Source: Actinomycetota bacterium (GTDB taxonomy: Bacteria; Actinomycetota; Acidimicrobiia; Acidimicrobiales; JAJPHE01). Taken from it: a stretch of 64,000 nucleotides of DNA. The DNA is taken from positions 28,074 to 92,073 of the forward strand of contig DAHUYE010000036.1 in NCBI GenBank assembly GCA_027315345.1. Reading direction: 5' to 3'. Each line of letters starts with the position of its first letter. Positions within the stretch are counted from its first letter, which is position 1. Shown here one piece after another: positions 7,964-16,478 of the stretch. Below the pieces are notes generated by a model that was given only the letters and a program-made list of their open reading frames with translations, had not been told where the DNA came from and ran no database searches. The translations under genes and the position numbers were made by a program.

Positions 7964-9099
7964 CCCACCTCCTTATCACCAACGACTTCCCTCCCAAGGT
8001 CGGGGGCATCCAGTCCTATCTGTGGGAGTTGTGGCGCCGGCTGGATCCGGCCCGCTTCGAGGTGCTCACCACCGCCCACCCGGAGGCGGCCGACTTCGAC
8101 GCCCAGCAGCCCTTCAAGGTCCACCGTTCGGCGGAGACGCAGTTCCTGCCCACCCCCGGAATGGTCAGGGCGATCAAAACCCGGATAGCCGAGTCTCGCC
8201 CCGATCTGGTGGTCCTCGATCCCGCTCTGCCCATCGGGCTGGTCGGGCCCCGCCTGGGCCGGCCCTACGCCCTGGTTCTCCACGGCGCCGAGGTGACGGT
8301 GCCCGGGCGGGTCCCGCTCACCCGCCAGCTGCTCGGTCACGTCCTGCGCCGGTCGGTCCATGTGGTGGCGGCCGGCGGCTACCCCGCCGCCGAAGGGGAG
8401 CGGGCGGCCGGTCCGGGCCGGATGCCACCGGTCACGGTCATCCCTCCGGGCATCGACGGGGTGCGGTTCCACCCCCTGGAGGCGGGGGAGCGCGCCGCCG
8501 CCCGGCAGCGTTTTGGCCTCACCGATCACGCCCTGGTCGTCTCCAGCGTCAGCCGCCTGGTCCCCCGCAAGGGCATGGACGTGCTCATCGACGCCGCCGG
8601 CGCCCTGGCCGGGGAGTTCCCCGACCTGACCGTCCTCATCAGCGGGGAGGGCCGGGACCGGGAGCGGCTGGAGAAGAGGATCAAAGCCAACTCGGCCCCG
8701 GTCCGGCTGTTGGGCGCCGTGCCCAACGCCGACCTTCCCGCCCTCTACGGCTGTTCGGACGTCTTCGCCATGCTGTGCCGGAACCGCTGGGCCGGCCTGG
8801 AGCAGGAGGGCTTCGGCATCGTCTTCCTGGAGGCGGCCGCCTGTGGGGTGCCCCAGGTCGCCGGCCAGAGCGGAGGATCGGCCGAGGCCGTACTGGACGG
8901 CCGCACCGGCCTGGTGGTGGGCGACCCCCAGCACGCGGACGGGCCCCGGGGAGCCACGGCCGCCCTGCGCCGCCTCCTGGCCGAACCGGAACTGCGGGCC
9001 CGGATGGGGTCGGCGGCCCGCCGGCGGGTTCTGGACGAGCTCTCCTACGACCTCCTGGCCGCCCGTCTGGGGGAGGCCCTGGCCACTGTCGGGGGCTGA
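7960..9099 (+). CDS. pimB: GT4 glycosyltransferase, PimB'-like mannosyltransferase
   Basis: A 379-residue protein; GTG 7960 overlaps the queG stop (GTGA) and starts the conserved VTHLLITNDFPPKVGGIQSY. The N-terminal glycine-rich loop, SRLVPRKGMDVLIDA at the start of the second Rossmann domain and GFGIVFLEAAACGVPQVAG (the EX7E-type donor site) define a GT-B, GT4 enzyme. Best guess is PimB', which adds the second mannose to phosphatidylinositol mannoside from GDP-mannose. The neighbourhood matches mycobacterial Rv2188c to Rv2182c. Another GT4 substrate cannot be excluded. Confidence 0.82.
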   Translation: MTHLLITNDFPPKVGGIQSYLWELWRRLDPARFEVLTTAHPEAADFDAQQPFKVHRSAETQFLPTPGMVRAIKTRIAESRPDLVVLDPALPIGLVGPRLGRPYALVLHGAEVTVPGRVPLTRQLLGHVLRRSVHVVAAGGYPAAEGERAAGPGRMPPVTVIPPGIDGVRFHPLEAGERAAARQRFGLTDHALVVSSVSRLVPRKGMDVLIDAAGALAGEFPDLTVLISGEGRDRERLEKRIKANSAPVRLLGAVPNADLPALYGCSDVFAMLCRNRWAGLEQEGFGIVFLEAAACGVPQVAGQSGGSAEAVLDGRTGLVVGDPQHADGPRGATAALRRLLAEPELRARMGSAARRRVLDELSYDLLAARLGEALATVGG

Positions 9100-9183
9100 G
9101 CGGACCCGGCGCGCTTACCGCAGTTAGCGACTTGAAGCCCCGGCGGGGGTAGATTCTCTGCCCTGCAAGGCGAAAGGGCGAAG

Positions 9184-9663
9184 TTGGCCGAGCACACGAC
9201 TCAGAGGGTGACGGTGCGGGGGACAGCACGGAGCTGTTTCGCCGTGGTCACGGATTTCGAGAGCTATCCGCAGTGGGCGGGGGACATCAAGGCCGTCACG
9301 GTGGAGGACACCGACGCCGAGGGGCGGGCCACCCGGGTCACCTGGCGGACGGCCGCCTTCGGGCGCAGCACCACCTACACCCTGGACTACGACTACTCCG
9401 AGGCGCCCTCGGCGGTGTCGTGGAAGGAGAGCCGGGGGGACATCACCAGCCGGCTGGACGGGTCCTACCGATTCGAGGAACTGGGCGGCGGGGAGACCGA
9501 GGTCATCTACAGCCTCGACGTGGAGTTGAGGGTTCCCATCCCCGGCTTCGTCAAGCGCCGGGCCGAGTCGCGGATCGTCGCCACCGCCCTGCGCGAGTTC
9601 AAGGCCCGGGTGGAGAACGGGACGCCGGCCGAGGCCAGTGAGGAGCCGACCCCGGCCTCGTGA
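9184..9663 (+). CDS. SRPBCC (START-like) family protein
   Basis: A 159-residue protein starting at TTG 9184 with gcgaaaggg just upstream as ribosome site. The motif CFAVVTDFESYPQWAGDIKAV is the typical N-terminal helix-strand of SRPBCC/polyketide cyclase-type lipid-binding folds, and RIVATALREFKARVE is the long C-terminal helix. It probably binds a hydrophobic ligand. The position, directly before an ArsA-type ATPase, matches mycobacterial Rv2185c followed by Rv2184c. Its stop overlaps that gene by 4 bases. Confidence 0.8.
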   Translation: MAEHTTQRVTVRGTARSCFAVVTDFESYPQWAGDIKAVTVEDTDAEGRATRVTWRTAAFGRSTTYTLDYDYSEAPSAVSWKESRGDITSRLDGSYRFEELGGGETEVIYSLDVELRVPIPGFVKRRAESRIVATALREFKARVENGTPAEASEEPTPAS

Positions 9664-10853
9664 GGGTCCTGCTCTTCACGGGGAAGGGCGGCGTCGGGAA
9701 GACCACGGTGGCGGCGGCCACCGCCTTGCGTTGCGCAGCGATGGGTCGCCGGACGGTGGTGGTCTCCACGGACCCCGCCCATTCCCTGGCCGACTCCCTG
9801 GACCGGCCGCTGCGGAGCAGCCCCACTCCGGTGTCCGACTCGCTCTGGGGCCTGCAGATCGACGCCACCGAACGCCTGGAGGAGACCTGGGGCGAGGTGC
9901 GGGAGTACATGACCCGCCTGTTCGACTGGGCCGGCCTGGACGCCGTCGAGGCCGAGGAGCTGGCCGTCCTGCCCGGTCTGGACGAACTGTTCGCCCTGAC
10001 CGACATCAACACCCTGGCCCGCAGCGGGGACTACGACGTGGTCATCGTCGACTGCGCCCCGACCGCCGACACCATCCGCCTCCTCAGCCTGCCCGAGGTC
10101 CTGGCCTGGTACATGCAACGGGTCTTCCCGGTGGAACGGCGGGTCATGAAGCTGGCCCGGCCGGTGTTGTCCCGCATGACATCCCTGCCCCTGGCGTCGG
10201 AGCCGGTCTTCGACGGGGCCGAGCGCCTGTACCGCCGGCTGGAGGGGGTCCGCGAGCTGCTGGCCGATCGCGAGACGACCAGCCTACGCCTGGTGCTCAA
10301 CCCGGAGAAGATGGTCATAGCCGAGGCCCGCCGCACCGCCACCTACCTCGGCCTGTTCGGCTATCACGTCGACGCCGTGGTGGCCAACCGCCTGCTGCCG
10401 GATTCCATCAGCGATCCGTGGTTCAAGGCCTGGAAGGAGTCCCACGCCTCCTACCTGGAGGAGATCGAGCAGGGCTTCGCCCCCCTGCCGGTGCTGCGGG
10501 GTGAACTGGCCCCAGAGGAACTGGTCGGTCCGGCCCTGCTGGAGGAATTCGCCCACGGCCTCTACGGGCAGATGGACCCGGCCGCCATCATGTATGCCGA
10601 TGAGACGGTGCGGGTCGAGGCCAAAGGGGAGGGCCGGGTGCTGGCTCTGAGGTTGCCGTTCGTGGAGAAGGAGGAGCTCGATCTCGGCCGCCACGGTGAT
10701 GAGTTGCTGGTCCGGGTCGGCCCCTACCGGCGCCCGGTGAGTCTGCCCGACAGCCTGCGGCGCCGGCAGGTGGAGTCGGCCCGGGTGGAGGGTGACTGGC
10801 TGGAGATCACTTTCGGCCCGGTGAAGACCGGGCAGGAGGAGGACCGGACGTGA
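9660..10853 (+). CDS. ArsA/GET3-type ATPase
   Basis: A 397-residue P-loop ATPase with a GTG start overlapping the gene before. It has VLLFTGKGGVGKTTVAAA (deviant Walker A), STDPAHSLADSL (switch I) and VIVDCAPTADTIRLLSLPE (Walker B/switch II), all typical of ArsA/Get3. The C-terminal part (VRVEAKGEGRVLALRLPF) resembles the alpha-crystallin-like domain of bacterial ArsA homologues. No arsenite-binding Cys set is obvious, so arsenic export is unlikely. Equivalent to Rv2184c by neighbourhood; role unknown. Confidence 0.87.
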   Translation: MRVLLFTGKGGVGKTTVAAATALRCAAMGRRTVVVSTDPAHSLADSLDRPLRSSPTPVSDSLWGLQIDATERLEETWGEVREYMTRLFDWAGLDAVEAEELAVLPGLDELFALTDINTLARSGDYDVVIVDCAPTADTIRLLSLPEVLAWYMQRVFPVERRVMKLARPVLSRMTSLPLASEPVFDGAERLYRRLEGVRELLADRETTSLRLVLNPEKMVIAEARRTATYLGLFGYHVDAVVANRLLPDSISDPWFKAWKESHASYLEEIEQGFAPLPVLRGELAPEELVGPALLEEFAHGLYGQMDPAAIMYADETVRVEAKGEGRVLALRLPFVEKEELDLGRHGDELLVRVGPYRRPVSLPDSLRRRQVESARVEGDWLEITFGPVKTGQEEDRT

Positions 10854-11152
10854 GCGATCAGGGTTTCTATGAGGATCACGCCTGGGAGCTGCCGGCCGAC
10901 CCGGTAGGCGACTCGGGAGCGGCGGCGCTGGCCCATCTGCAGGCCGCCGTGTTGGAGATGGTGGCCGCCTCCCGGGCCGCTCTGGACGTAGTGGAAAAGC
11001 TGGTCAAGGACCCCGAGGCTCTGGCCCCCCTCGTCAACACGGCTTCGGGCCTGGGCCAGGTGCTGGCCGACATGATCCGGGCCCAGGCCCGCCCGGCCGG
11101 TGGCCAGGGCGAGCCGTCCCCGGGTGGGGTCCAACACATCCGCATCTCGTGA
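10850..11152 (+). CDS. small hypothetical protein after ArsA-type ATPase
   Basis: A 100-residue protein; its GTG overlaps the ATPase stop and its stop overlaps the ROK kinase GTG. It is largely helical, with AAALAHLQAAVLEMVAASRAALDVVEKLV, and has no transmembrane segment or metal motif. The position matches Rv2183c in mycobacteria. Function unknown; tight coupling suggests it works with the ATPase. Confidence 0.72.
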   Translation: MSDQGFYEDHAWELPADPVGDSGAAALAHLQAAVLEMVAASRAALDVVEKLVKDPEALAPLVNTASGLGQVLADMIRAQARPAGGQGEPSPGGVQHIRIS

Positions 11153-12165
11153 CCGGTCCCGACCCGGGCCGGGCGGTATCCATCGGCATCGACGTGGGCG
11201 GCACCAAGGTCCTGGGGGTGGCCCTGGCCGCCGACGGCCGGGTGGTCTCCGAGCACCGGGTGCCGACTCCCTCGGGCGCGGCCGAGCTCATCCAATCCCT
11301 GCTCGACGTGGTCGGCGTGCTGGACGCCCTGACCGGGCTGGCCGATCTGCCCGTGGGAGTGGGCGCCCCCGGCATGGTCACCCGGACGGGTGAGGTCCTC
11401 TTCGCCCCCAACCTGGCCGGCGCCCACCACCTGGCCCTGGCCCAGCGGCTGGCGCATGGCCTCTCGGCCCGGCGCCGGCTGATGGTGGACAACGACGCCA
11501 CCTGTGCCGGCTGGGGCGAGGTCGTCCATGGCGCCGCCCGCGGCGCCGGGGATGCCGTGATCGTGACCCTCGGGACCGGAATCGGGGGAGGGATAGTCAC
11601 CGGCGGTCAGCTGCTGCGGGGGGCCAACGGCTTCGCGGGCGAGATCGGCCACATGGTCATCGACCCCTCCGGCCCCATCTGCCCCTGCGGCCGGGCGGGC
11701 TGCTGGGAGCGCTATGCCTCCGGTTCCGGTCTCGGCCGTCTGGCCCGGGACGCCGCCCACGCCGGGCGCAGCGCCCGCCTGGTCGAGCTGGCCGGCGGGG
11801 ATCCGGAGTCGGTCCGGGGAGAGCACGTGACCCAGGCGGCCGGCGAAGGTGACCCGGGCGCCCTGGAGGTGATGGACCGCTTCTCCTGGTGGCTGGCGGC
11901 CGGGCTGGCCAACCTGGCCAACGCCTTCGACCCTTCCGTCATCGTGATCGGCGGGGGCCTGGTCGAAGCCGGGGAGATCCTCATGGGACCGACCCGACGC
12001 GACTTCCTGGCCCTGGTCGAGGCAGGCAGCACCCGGCCCGGGATCGGCATCCTTCCTGCCGCCCTGGGCGAACGGGCCGGCGCCATAGGCGCCGCCGCCC
12101 TGGCCGCCGACGGGCCCGCCGGGCGGGACGGCCACGGGCGGGGCAGGGGCCCCGCCGGGCAATGA
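11149..12165 (+). CDS. ROK family sugar kinase, probable glucokinase
   Basis: A 338-residue protein, GTG start overlapping the previous stop. It has IGIDVGGTKVLGVAL (phosphate 1 motif), MVDNDATCAGWGE (catalytic Asp) and LGTGIGGGIV (phosphate 2 motif). The ROK zinc signature is GHMVIDPSGP then CPCGRAGCWE with the Cys-x-Cys-x4-Cys zinc ligands. Probable reaction: ATP (or polyphosphate) plus glucose to glucose-6-phosphate. The tail after residue 315 is Gly/Arg-rich. Its stop overlaps the LLM gene as ATGA. Confidence 0.87.
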   Translation: MTGPDPGRAVSIGIDVGGTKVLGVALAADGRVVSEHRVPTPSGAAELIQSLLDVVGVLDALTGLADLPVGVGAPGMVTRTGEVLFAPNLAGAHHLALAQRLAHGLSARRRLMVDNDATCAGWGEVVHGAARGAGDAVIVTLGTGIGGGIVTGGQLLRGANGFAGEIGHMVIDPSGPICPCGRAGCWERYASGSGLGRLARDAAHAGRSARLVELAGGDPESVRGEHVTQAAGEGDPGALEVMDRFSWWLAAGLANLANAFDPSVIVIGGGLVEAGEILMGPTRRDFLALVEAGSTRPGIGILPAALGERAGAIGAAALAADGPAGRDGHGRGRGPAGQ

Positions 12166-12866
12166 GAATCGGCGTGACGCTTCCGCAGTTCCGGGACGAG
12201 GGCGAGTCGGCCGTAGAGGCCGCCCGGTGGGCGGAGGCGGCCGGCCTCGACGGTGTCTTCGTCTTCGATCACCTCTGGCCCATGGGCAGCCCCGACCGCC
12301 CGATCATCTCCGCCCTGCCCCTCCTCGGGGCGCTGGTGGCCGAGACCGAGTCCATCCACATCGCTTCCCTGGTCATGCGGGTGGGGCTGGTGCCCGATCC
12401 CGTCCTGGTCGAACAACTCCTGGCCCTGGCCCGGATGAGCGGGGGCCGGACCATCGCCGGGTTGGGTACGGGGGACCACCTGTCGGCCGCCGAGAACCTG
12501 GCCTTCGGTGTGCCCTATCCCCCCGCCGCCGACCGGCGGGCCTCACTGGAAGCCTGTGCTGCCGCCCTGCTGGCCGCCGGCGTGCCGGTCTGGATCGGGG
12601 CCGGCGCCGGCGTAAGGCCGGCCACGCGGGCGGTGGCGATTCGGACCGGGGCCGTCCTCAACGTCTGGCAGGAGAAGGGGGAGCCGGCCCTGGAGCCGGA
12701 CGACGAGGTGGAACAGACCTGGGCCGGCCCGGTCAGGGGATCGGTGGCGGAGATGGCCGAGCGGCTGGCCCGGATCCGGGACGCCGGCGCCACCTGGGCC
12801 GTCTGCGCCTGGCCGGGCTCACTGGAGGACGTGGCCGAGGCGGCCGCCCTCGTGCGCTGGGGCTGA
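12162..12866 (+). CDS. LLM class (F420-type) oxidoreductase, short form
   Basis: A 234-residue protein starting at ATG 12162 within the overlap ATGA. It has the luciferase-like pattern MRIGVTLPQF, AEAAGLDGVFVFDHLW and GRTIAGLGTGD. It is shorter than most LLM enzymes (about 300), with the middle insertion missing. It probably uses F420 or flavin; substrate unknown. It ends 5 bases before the stop of the convergent TetR gene. Confidence 0.82.
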   Translation: MRIGVTLPQFRDEGESAVEAARWAEAAGLDGVFVFDHLWPMGSPDRPIISALPLLGALVAETESIHIASLVMRVGLVPDPVLVEQLLALARMSGGRTIAGLGTGDHLSAAENLAFGVPYPPAADRRASLEACAAALLAAGVPVWIGAGAGVRPATRAVAIRTGAVLNVWQEKGEPALEPDDEVEQTWAGPVRGSVAEMAERLARIRDAGATWAVCAWPGSLEDVAEAAALVRWG

Positions 12867-12871
12867 CCCCG

Positions 12872-13471
12872 TCAGACGGGGAGGCGCGCCCCGAGCAGGC
12901 CGTCCAGGCAGAAATCCACCGCCGCGTCGGCGACCTCGGACGGGCGGCCGTCCTGTTCGACCAGGAAGGTCCCGGACAGCTGGTTGGTCACGCCCAGGAT
13001 GGCGTGGGCCAGGACGGAGGGATCGGTCTGGCGGACCCGGCCCTGGGTGATGGCTTCGTTGATATGGCGGACCACATCGCTGACCGCCGTCTGCTGGCCG
13101 CGGCGCAGATAGGGGGCGAAGCGTTCCTCCGAGGCGGCGAAGCGGAACAGTCCCCACAGATGCCGGTTCTGGCCCACCCAGTCCATGGTGGCCCGGATGC
13201 CCAGCTCTATCCGCCTGACCGGGTCGGCCTCGTTCTCGATGTAGCTCTGCTGGAGCCGGCGCAGGCTGCGCTGGGAGTCGGCCAGGATCTCCAGGAGCAG
13301 GGCCTCCTTACTCTCGAAGTACCAGTAGAAGACCCCCTTGCCCACGTTCATCCCGTCCACGATCTCGGCCACCGAGGTGGGGTCGTAGCCGTTGCGGGCG
13401 AACAGCCGGGCGGAGTAGTCCATCAGCTGCCGCCGGCGTTCGAGCCCCCGGGCGGTGAGGCGACGGTCCAT
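12872..13471 (-). CDS. TetR family transcriptional regulator
   Basis: A 199-residue regulator. The N-terminal helix-turn-helix is ARNGYDPTSVAEIVDGMNVGKGVFYWYF, followed by ESKEALLLEIL, as in TetR/AcrR proteins. The C-terminal ligand domain (FRFAASEERFAPYL, HAILGVTNQLSGTF) is like those of acyl-CoA-responsive members (tentative). A perfect 16-base palindrome 25 bases before the start is a likely autoregulatory operator. Confidence 0.9.
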   Translation of the reverse strand: MDRRLTARGLERRRQLMDYSARLFARNGYDPTSVAEIVDGMNVGKGVFYWYFESKEALLLEILADSQRSLRRLQQSYIENEADPVRRIELGIRATMDWVGQNRHLWGLFRFAASEERFAPYLRRGQQTAVSDVVRHINEAITQGRVRQTDPSVLAHAILGVTNQLSGTFLVEQDGRPSEVADAAVDFCLDGLLGARLPV

Positions 13472-13495
13472 ACCGACGGTGAAGGTACGGGTGAG

Positions 13496-13511
13496 TTGAC
13501 CGGGCGGTCAA
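13496..13511 (-). promoter_or_regulatory. probable TetR operator palindrome
   Basis: TTGACCGGGCGGTCAA is a perfect inverted repeat (TTGACC-GGGC-GGTCAA), a half-site form common for actinobacterial TetR regulators. It lies between the TetR start (13471) and the stop of the upstream zinc-knuckle gene (13534), so it fits autoregulation of the TetR gene. Confidence 0.7.
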
Positions 13512-13533
13512 GATCTCCCGCCCCGGGCTGGGG

Positions 13534-13761
13534 TCAGCCGGCCGCCGAACGTGAGGCGGCGTCGTCCTCGCTCACCACGGCCGCCGGGGTGGCCGGACGG
13601 CCGGCCGGACGGCCGGCCGGGAAGCAGCCCCCCCACTTCCGGTGCAGGTAGAACAGCCGCTCGGCGGAGAAGTCCGCCGGCCTCACCAGGACCTGCCCGC
13701 AGTCGGGGCAGATGCTCGACACTTCGGCGCCAGGTTCACCGGACTTCGACTTCATAGGCAT
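13534..13761 (-). CDS. small zinc-knuckle hypothetical protein
   Basis: About 75 residues. It starts MPMKSKSGEPG with a purine run (gagggggga) just before the ATG at 13761; the ATG two codons later (13755) has better spacing and is the alternative start. A CPDCGQVLV knuckle is followed by HRKWGGC, giving a possible C2HC metal site. The C-terminus AGRPAGRPAT comes from a short GC tandem repeat. Function unknown. Confidence 0.6.
   Translation of the reverse strand: MPMKSKSGEPGAEVSSICPDCGQVLVRPADFSAERLFYLHRKWGGCFPAGRPAGRPATPAAVVSEDDAASRSAAG
13590..13622. repeat. short GGCCGGAC tandem repeat
   Basis: Near-perfect copies of a 12-base unit (ggccggccggac) in the 3' half of the zinc-knuckle gene. 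It encodes AGRP repeats and is self-complementary, so it could fold in mRNA. No other role is evident. Confidence 0.6.
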
Positions 13762-13963
13762 TTCCCCCCTCGGAGGTTCCCTCCGAGACTCGTCTGTCAC
13801 GCCAGACCTGCCTACCCGTTACGGAGGAATTGCACCCCAAAATCCCTCAAAAGGCAACTGGAAGTTTGATCCATTTGCCAGGGAATGCGTACGGGGAGAG
13901 CTTTCACGCGGCCGTAACGCTCCGGCAAGGTAAAACGCGGGTCGCCTCCGCTATCCTCTGGGC

Positions 13964-14677
13964 GTGGCCTACTGGATCGTGAAGTTCATCCTCACGCCGG
14001 TACTGCGGTTCTTCTATCGGGTCCGGATCGAGGGCAGGGACAACGTCCCGGCCGAGGGGCCGGTCATTTTGGCCGGAAACCACATCTCCTTCTGTGATTC
14101 CATTTTCCTGCCATTGGTCATGCGGCGCCGGGTCACGTTCGTGGCCAAGGCCGAATATTTCGAAGATCCTAAAACAGCCTGGTTCTTCCGGGCGGTGGGC
14201 CAGATCCCCATAAAGCGGGCCGGCGGCAACGCTGCCATGCGGGCCCTGGAGACGGCCAAGGAGGTGCTGGAGCAGGGTGGCCTGTTCGGCATCTACCCGG
14301 AGGGCACCCGCTCCCCGGACGGCCGCCTGTACAAGGGCCACACCGGCGTCGCCCGTTTGGCCGTGGACACCGGGGCCCCCGTGGTGGCCGTGGCCATGAT
14401 CGGAACGGCCGAGGTCCAGCCCATCGGCCAGATCATGCCGAAGCTGTTCCGGACGGTGACGGTCAAGTTCTCCGAGCCGATGTACTTCGGCCGGGACCTG
14501 ACCGAAGCCGCCCCCATGAAGCTGCGCCAGGTCACCGATGAGATCATGTTCACCCTCCGGGAGCTGTCGGGCCAGGAGTACGTGAACCGCTACGCCAAGC
14601 GGGGCGAGGCGGTGGGGGAGGCCGAGGTCAGCCATCCCCAGCCCGTGACCGGGCTCAGCCCGGCCATGGCCAGCTAG
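13964..14677 (+). CDS. plsC: 1-acyl-sn-glycerol-3-phosphate acyltransferase
   Basis: A 237-residue PlsC-type enzyme, GTG start. It transfers an acyl chain to lysophosphatidic acid to make phosphatidic acid at the membrane. It has NHISFCD (the HX4D catalytic motif), the FVAKAEYF block, IPIKRAGG and the glycerol-phosphate binding motif GIYPEGTRS. The N-terminal stretch WIVKFILTPVLRFFY is a short membrane anchor. It matches Rv2182c in the mycobacterial neighbourhood. The 200 bases upstream hold no gene. Confidence 0.9.
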   Translation: MAYWIVKFILTPVLRFFYRVRIEGRDNVPAEGPVILAGNHISFCDSIFLPLVMRRRVTFVAKAEYFEDPKTAWFFRAVGQIPIKRAGGNAAMRALETAKEVLEQGGLFGIYPEGTRSPDGRLYKGHTGVARLAVDTGAPVVAVAMIGTAEVQPIGQIMPKLFRTVTVKFSEPMYFGRDLTEAAPMKLRQVTDEIMFTLRELSGQEYVNRYAKRGEAVGEAEVSHPQPVTGLSPAMAS

Positions 14678-14741
14678 AGCCGGACAACCCGCCCGCCGGG
14701 GCCCGGCGCCCGGCCCTTCCGGGTTTCTCGGGCGGCGCGCC

Positions 14742-16262
14742 TCAACGCCGGGCCCAGCCCCGGGCCCGCTCCAAAGCCCGGTGCCAGCCCGCCATCCGGG
14801 CATCGGCCACGTCGGGTCCGACGCCCGGATCGAAGCGGGCGTCGGCCCGCCACTGATCGGACAGTTCGTCCAGGGATCCCCAGACCCCCTCGGCCAGCCC
14901 GGCCAGCCAGGCCGCCCCCAGGGCGGTGGTGTCCACCACGGCCGCCCGGGCCACCGGGGCCTGGAGCAGGTCGGCCTGGAACTGCAGCAGCAGGTCCATG
15001 ACCGAAGCCCCGCCGTCGACCCGCATGGCGCCGACCTCGGCCCCCGAGGCCCGGGCCATGGCCTGGACCACGTCCCGGGTCTGGAAACCCATGGCCTCCA
15101 CCGCCGACCGGGCCAGGTGGGCCCGCCCCGAGCCCCGGGTCAGCCCGACGATGGCGCCCCGGGCGTCGGGGTCCCAGTAGGGGCTGCCCATCCCGGCCAG
15201 GGCGGGTACGAAGTAGACCCCCTCGGTGTCGGCGACGGTGGCCGCCAGCGGCCCGGTCTCGGCCGCCTCGGTGATGATGCCGAGCCCGTCCCGCAGCCAC
15301 TGGATGGCGGCGCCGGTGACGAACACCGATCCCTCCAGGGCGTAGGCCACCCGGGGCACGCCGGCCGGTCGGGGGACCTGGCCCAGGTCCCAGGCCACGG
15401 TGGCCAGCAGGCCCTCGGGGGACCGGGGGCGGTCCGAGCCCACGTTCATGAGCACGAAGCTGCCGGTGCCGTAGGTGTTCTTGGTCATGCCCGGGGTGAA
15501 GCAGGCCTGTCCGAACAGCGCCGCCTGCTGGTCCCCGGCCACCCCGGAGATCGGGGTGCCGGCCGGCAGTGCCCCGAAGGCACGGGCCGTCACCCCGAAG
15601 CGCCCACTGGACGGCATCACCTCGGGCAGGCTCCGGGCCGGTAGGCCGAAGAGATCGACCAGCTCGGCATCCCACGCCAGGGCCCCGATGTCGAAGGCCA
15701 GGGTGCGGGAGGCGTTGGTGACATCGGTGGCCAGGATGCCCCGGCCGGCCCCGCCGGTGAGCTGGTAGAGGACCCAGGAGTCCACCGTGCCCAGGGCCAG
15801 GCCGGCGCCGGGTTCCACCCCGCCCGGGCCGAGCATCCATTCCCACTTGGTGGCGGAGAAGTAGGAGTCCAGGACCAGCCCGGTGCGCTCCCGGATGACG
15901 GGGAGGCGGCCGGCGTCCCTCAGGGCGTCGCAGCGGTCGGCGGTGCGCCGGTCCTGCCAGACGATGGCCCGGTGCCGCGGCCGGCCCGTCGCCCGGTCCC
16001 AGGCCAGGGCCGTCTCCCGCTGGTTGGTGATACCGATGGCGGCCACCGGGCCCCGACCGGCGGCGTCGAGGCGGCCGGCCACCTCGGCCAGGGTGTCGGC
16101 CACCCCGGTCCAGATCTCCTCCGGGTCGTGCTCCACCCAGCCCGGGGCCGGGTAGTGCTGAGTCAGCTCCCGGTAGGCCTGATCCACGGGCGTGCCCGTC
16201 TCATCGAAGGCGATGGTCCGGATGCCGGTGGTCCCCGCATCGATGGCCAGCACGGTCCCCAT
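14742..16262 (-). CDS. glpK: glycerol kinase
   Basis: A 506-residue FGGY kinase that makes glycerol-3-phosphate from glycerol and ATP. The start at ATG 16262 gives MGTVLAIDAGTTGIRTIAFDE, the N-terminal phosphate loop; a longer frame to 16331 is not conserved. Further motifs are GITNQRETALAWDR, IVWQDRRTADRCD, GVAGDQQAALFGQACFTPG and AMRVDGGASVMDLLLQFQADLL. It is alone on the minus strand, divergent from nrdJ. It would feed the nearby acyltransferase pathway. Confidence 0.93.
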   Translation of the reverse strand: MGTVLAIDAGTTGIRTIAFDETGTPVDQAYRELTQHYPAPGWVEHDPEEIWTGVADTLAEVAGRLDAAGRGPVAAIGITNQRETALAWDRATGRPRHRAIVWQDRRTADRCDALRDAGRLPVIRERTGLVLDSYFSATKWEWMLGPGGVEPGAGLALGTVDSWVLYQLTGGAGRGILATDVTNASRTLAFDIGALAWDAELVDLFGLPARSLPEVMPSSGRFGVTARAFGALPAGTPISGVAGDQQAALFGQACFTPGMTKNTYGTGSFVLMNVGSDRPRSPEGLLATVAWDLGQVPRPAGVPRVAYALEGSVFVTGAAIQWLRDGLGIITEAAETGPLAATVADTEGVYFVPALAGMGSPYWDPDARGAIVGLTRGSGRAHLARSAVEAMGFQTRDVVQAMARASGAEVGAMRVDGGASVMDLLLQFQADLLQAPVARAAVVDTTALGAAWLAGLAEGVWGSLDELSDQWRADARFDPGVGPDVADARMAGWHRALERARGWARR

Positions 16263-16379
16263 GGCCCGGCGAAGGTAGCCGTCCCCGGCCGGGACCGCCC
16301 CATCTCCTCGTGCCTGTTCGCACGAACGCAAACCTTCGCGAGCACCCCGCTGAGCAGGATATTCGTGCCCGGGGATCCA

Positions 16380-16409
16380 TTGACATCCCGGTAGTTACGG
16401 TGGTGTAAT
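16380..16409 (+). promoter_or_regulatory. probable nrdJ promoter
   Basis: TTGACA at 16380-16385 matches the -35 consensus exactly, and TGTAAT at 16404-16409 is a good -10, with an 18-base spacer. An imperfect inverted repeat (GGTAGTTAC at 16390-16398 and GTAATTACC at 16405-16413) covers the -10. Transcription would begin near 16416 and leave a leader of about 140 bases before the ATG at 16558. Confidence 0.6.
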
Positions 16410-16427
16410 TACCCCTCATCTCGCGGT

Positions 16428-16456
16428 AAGATCTTGTCCGACCACAAGATGTTGTG
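16428..16456 (+). promoter_or_regulatory. palindromes downstream of nrdJ promoter, NrdR-box-like
   Basis: AAGATCTT (16428-16435) is followed by CACAAGATGTTGTG (16443-16456), whose arms CACAA/TTGTG are perfect. The second resembles the NrdR box consensus (acaCwAtATaTwgtgt), the repressor of ribonucleotide reductase genes. ATCTTGT and ACAAGAT also pair as a 7-base stem. The spacing between the two centres (18 bases) is not the classical NrdR pair spacing, so the assignment is tentative. Confidence 0.4.
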
Positions 16457-16478
16457 TGTCAGCGTCGGTAGGCAGGGT

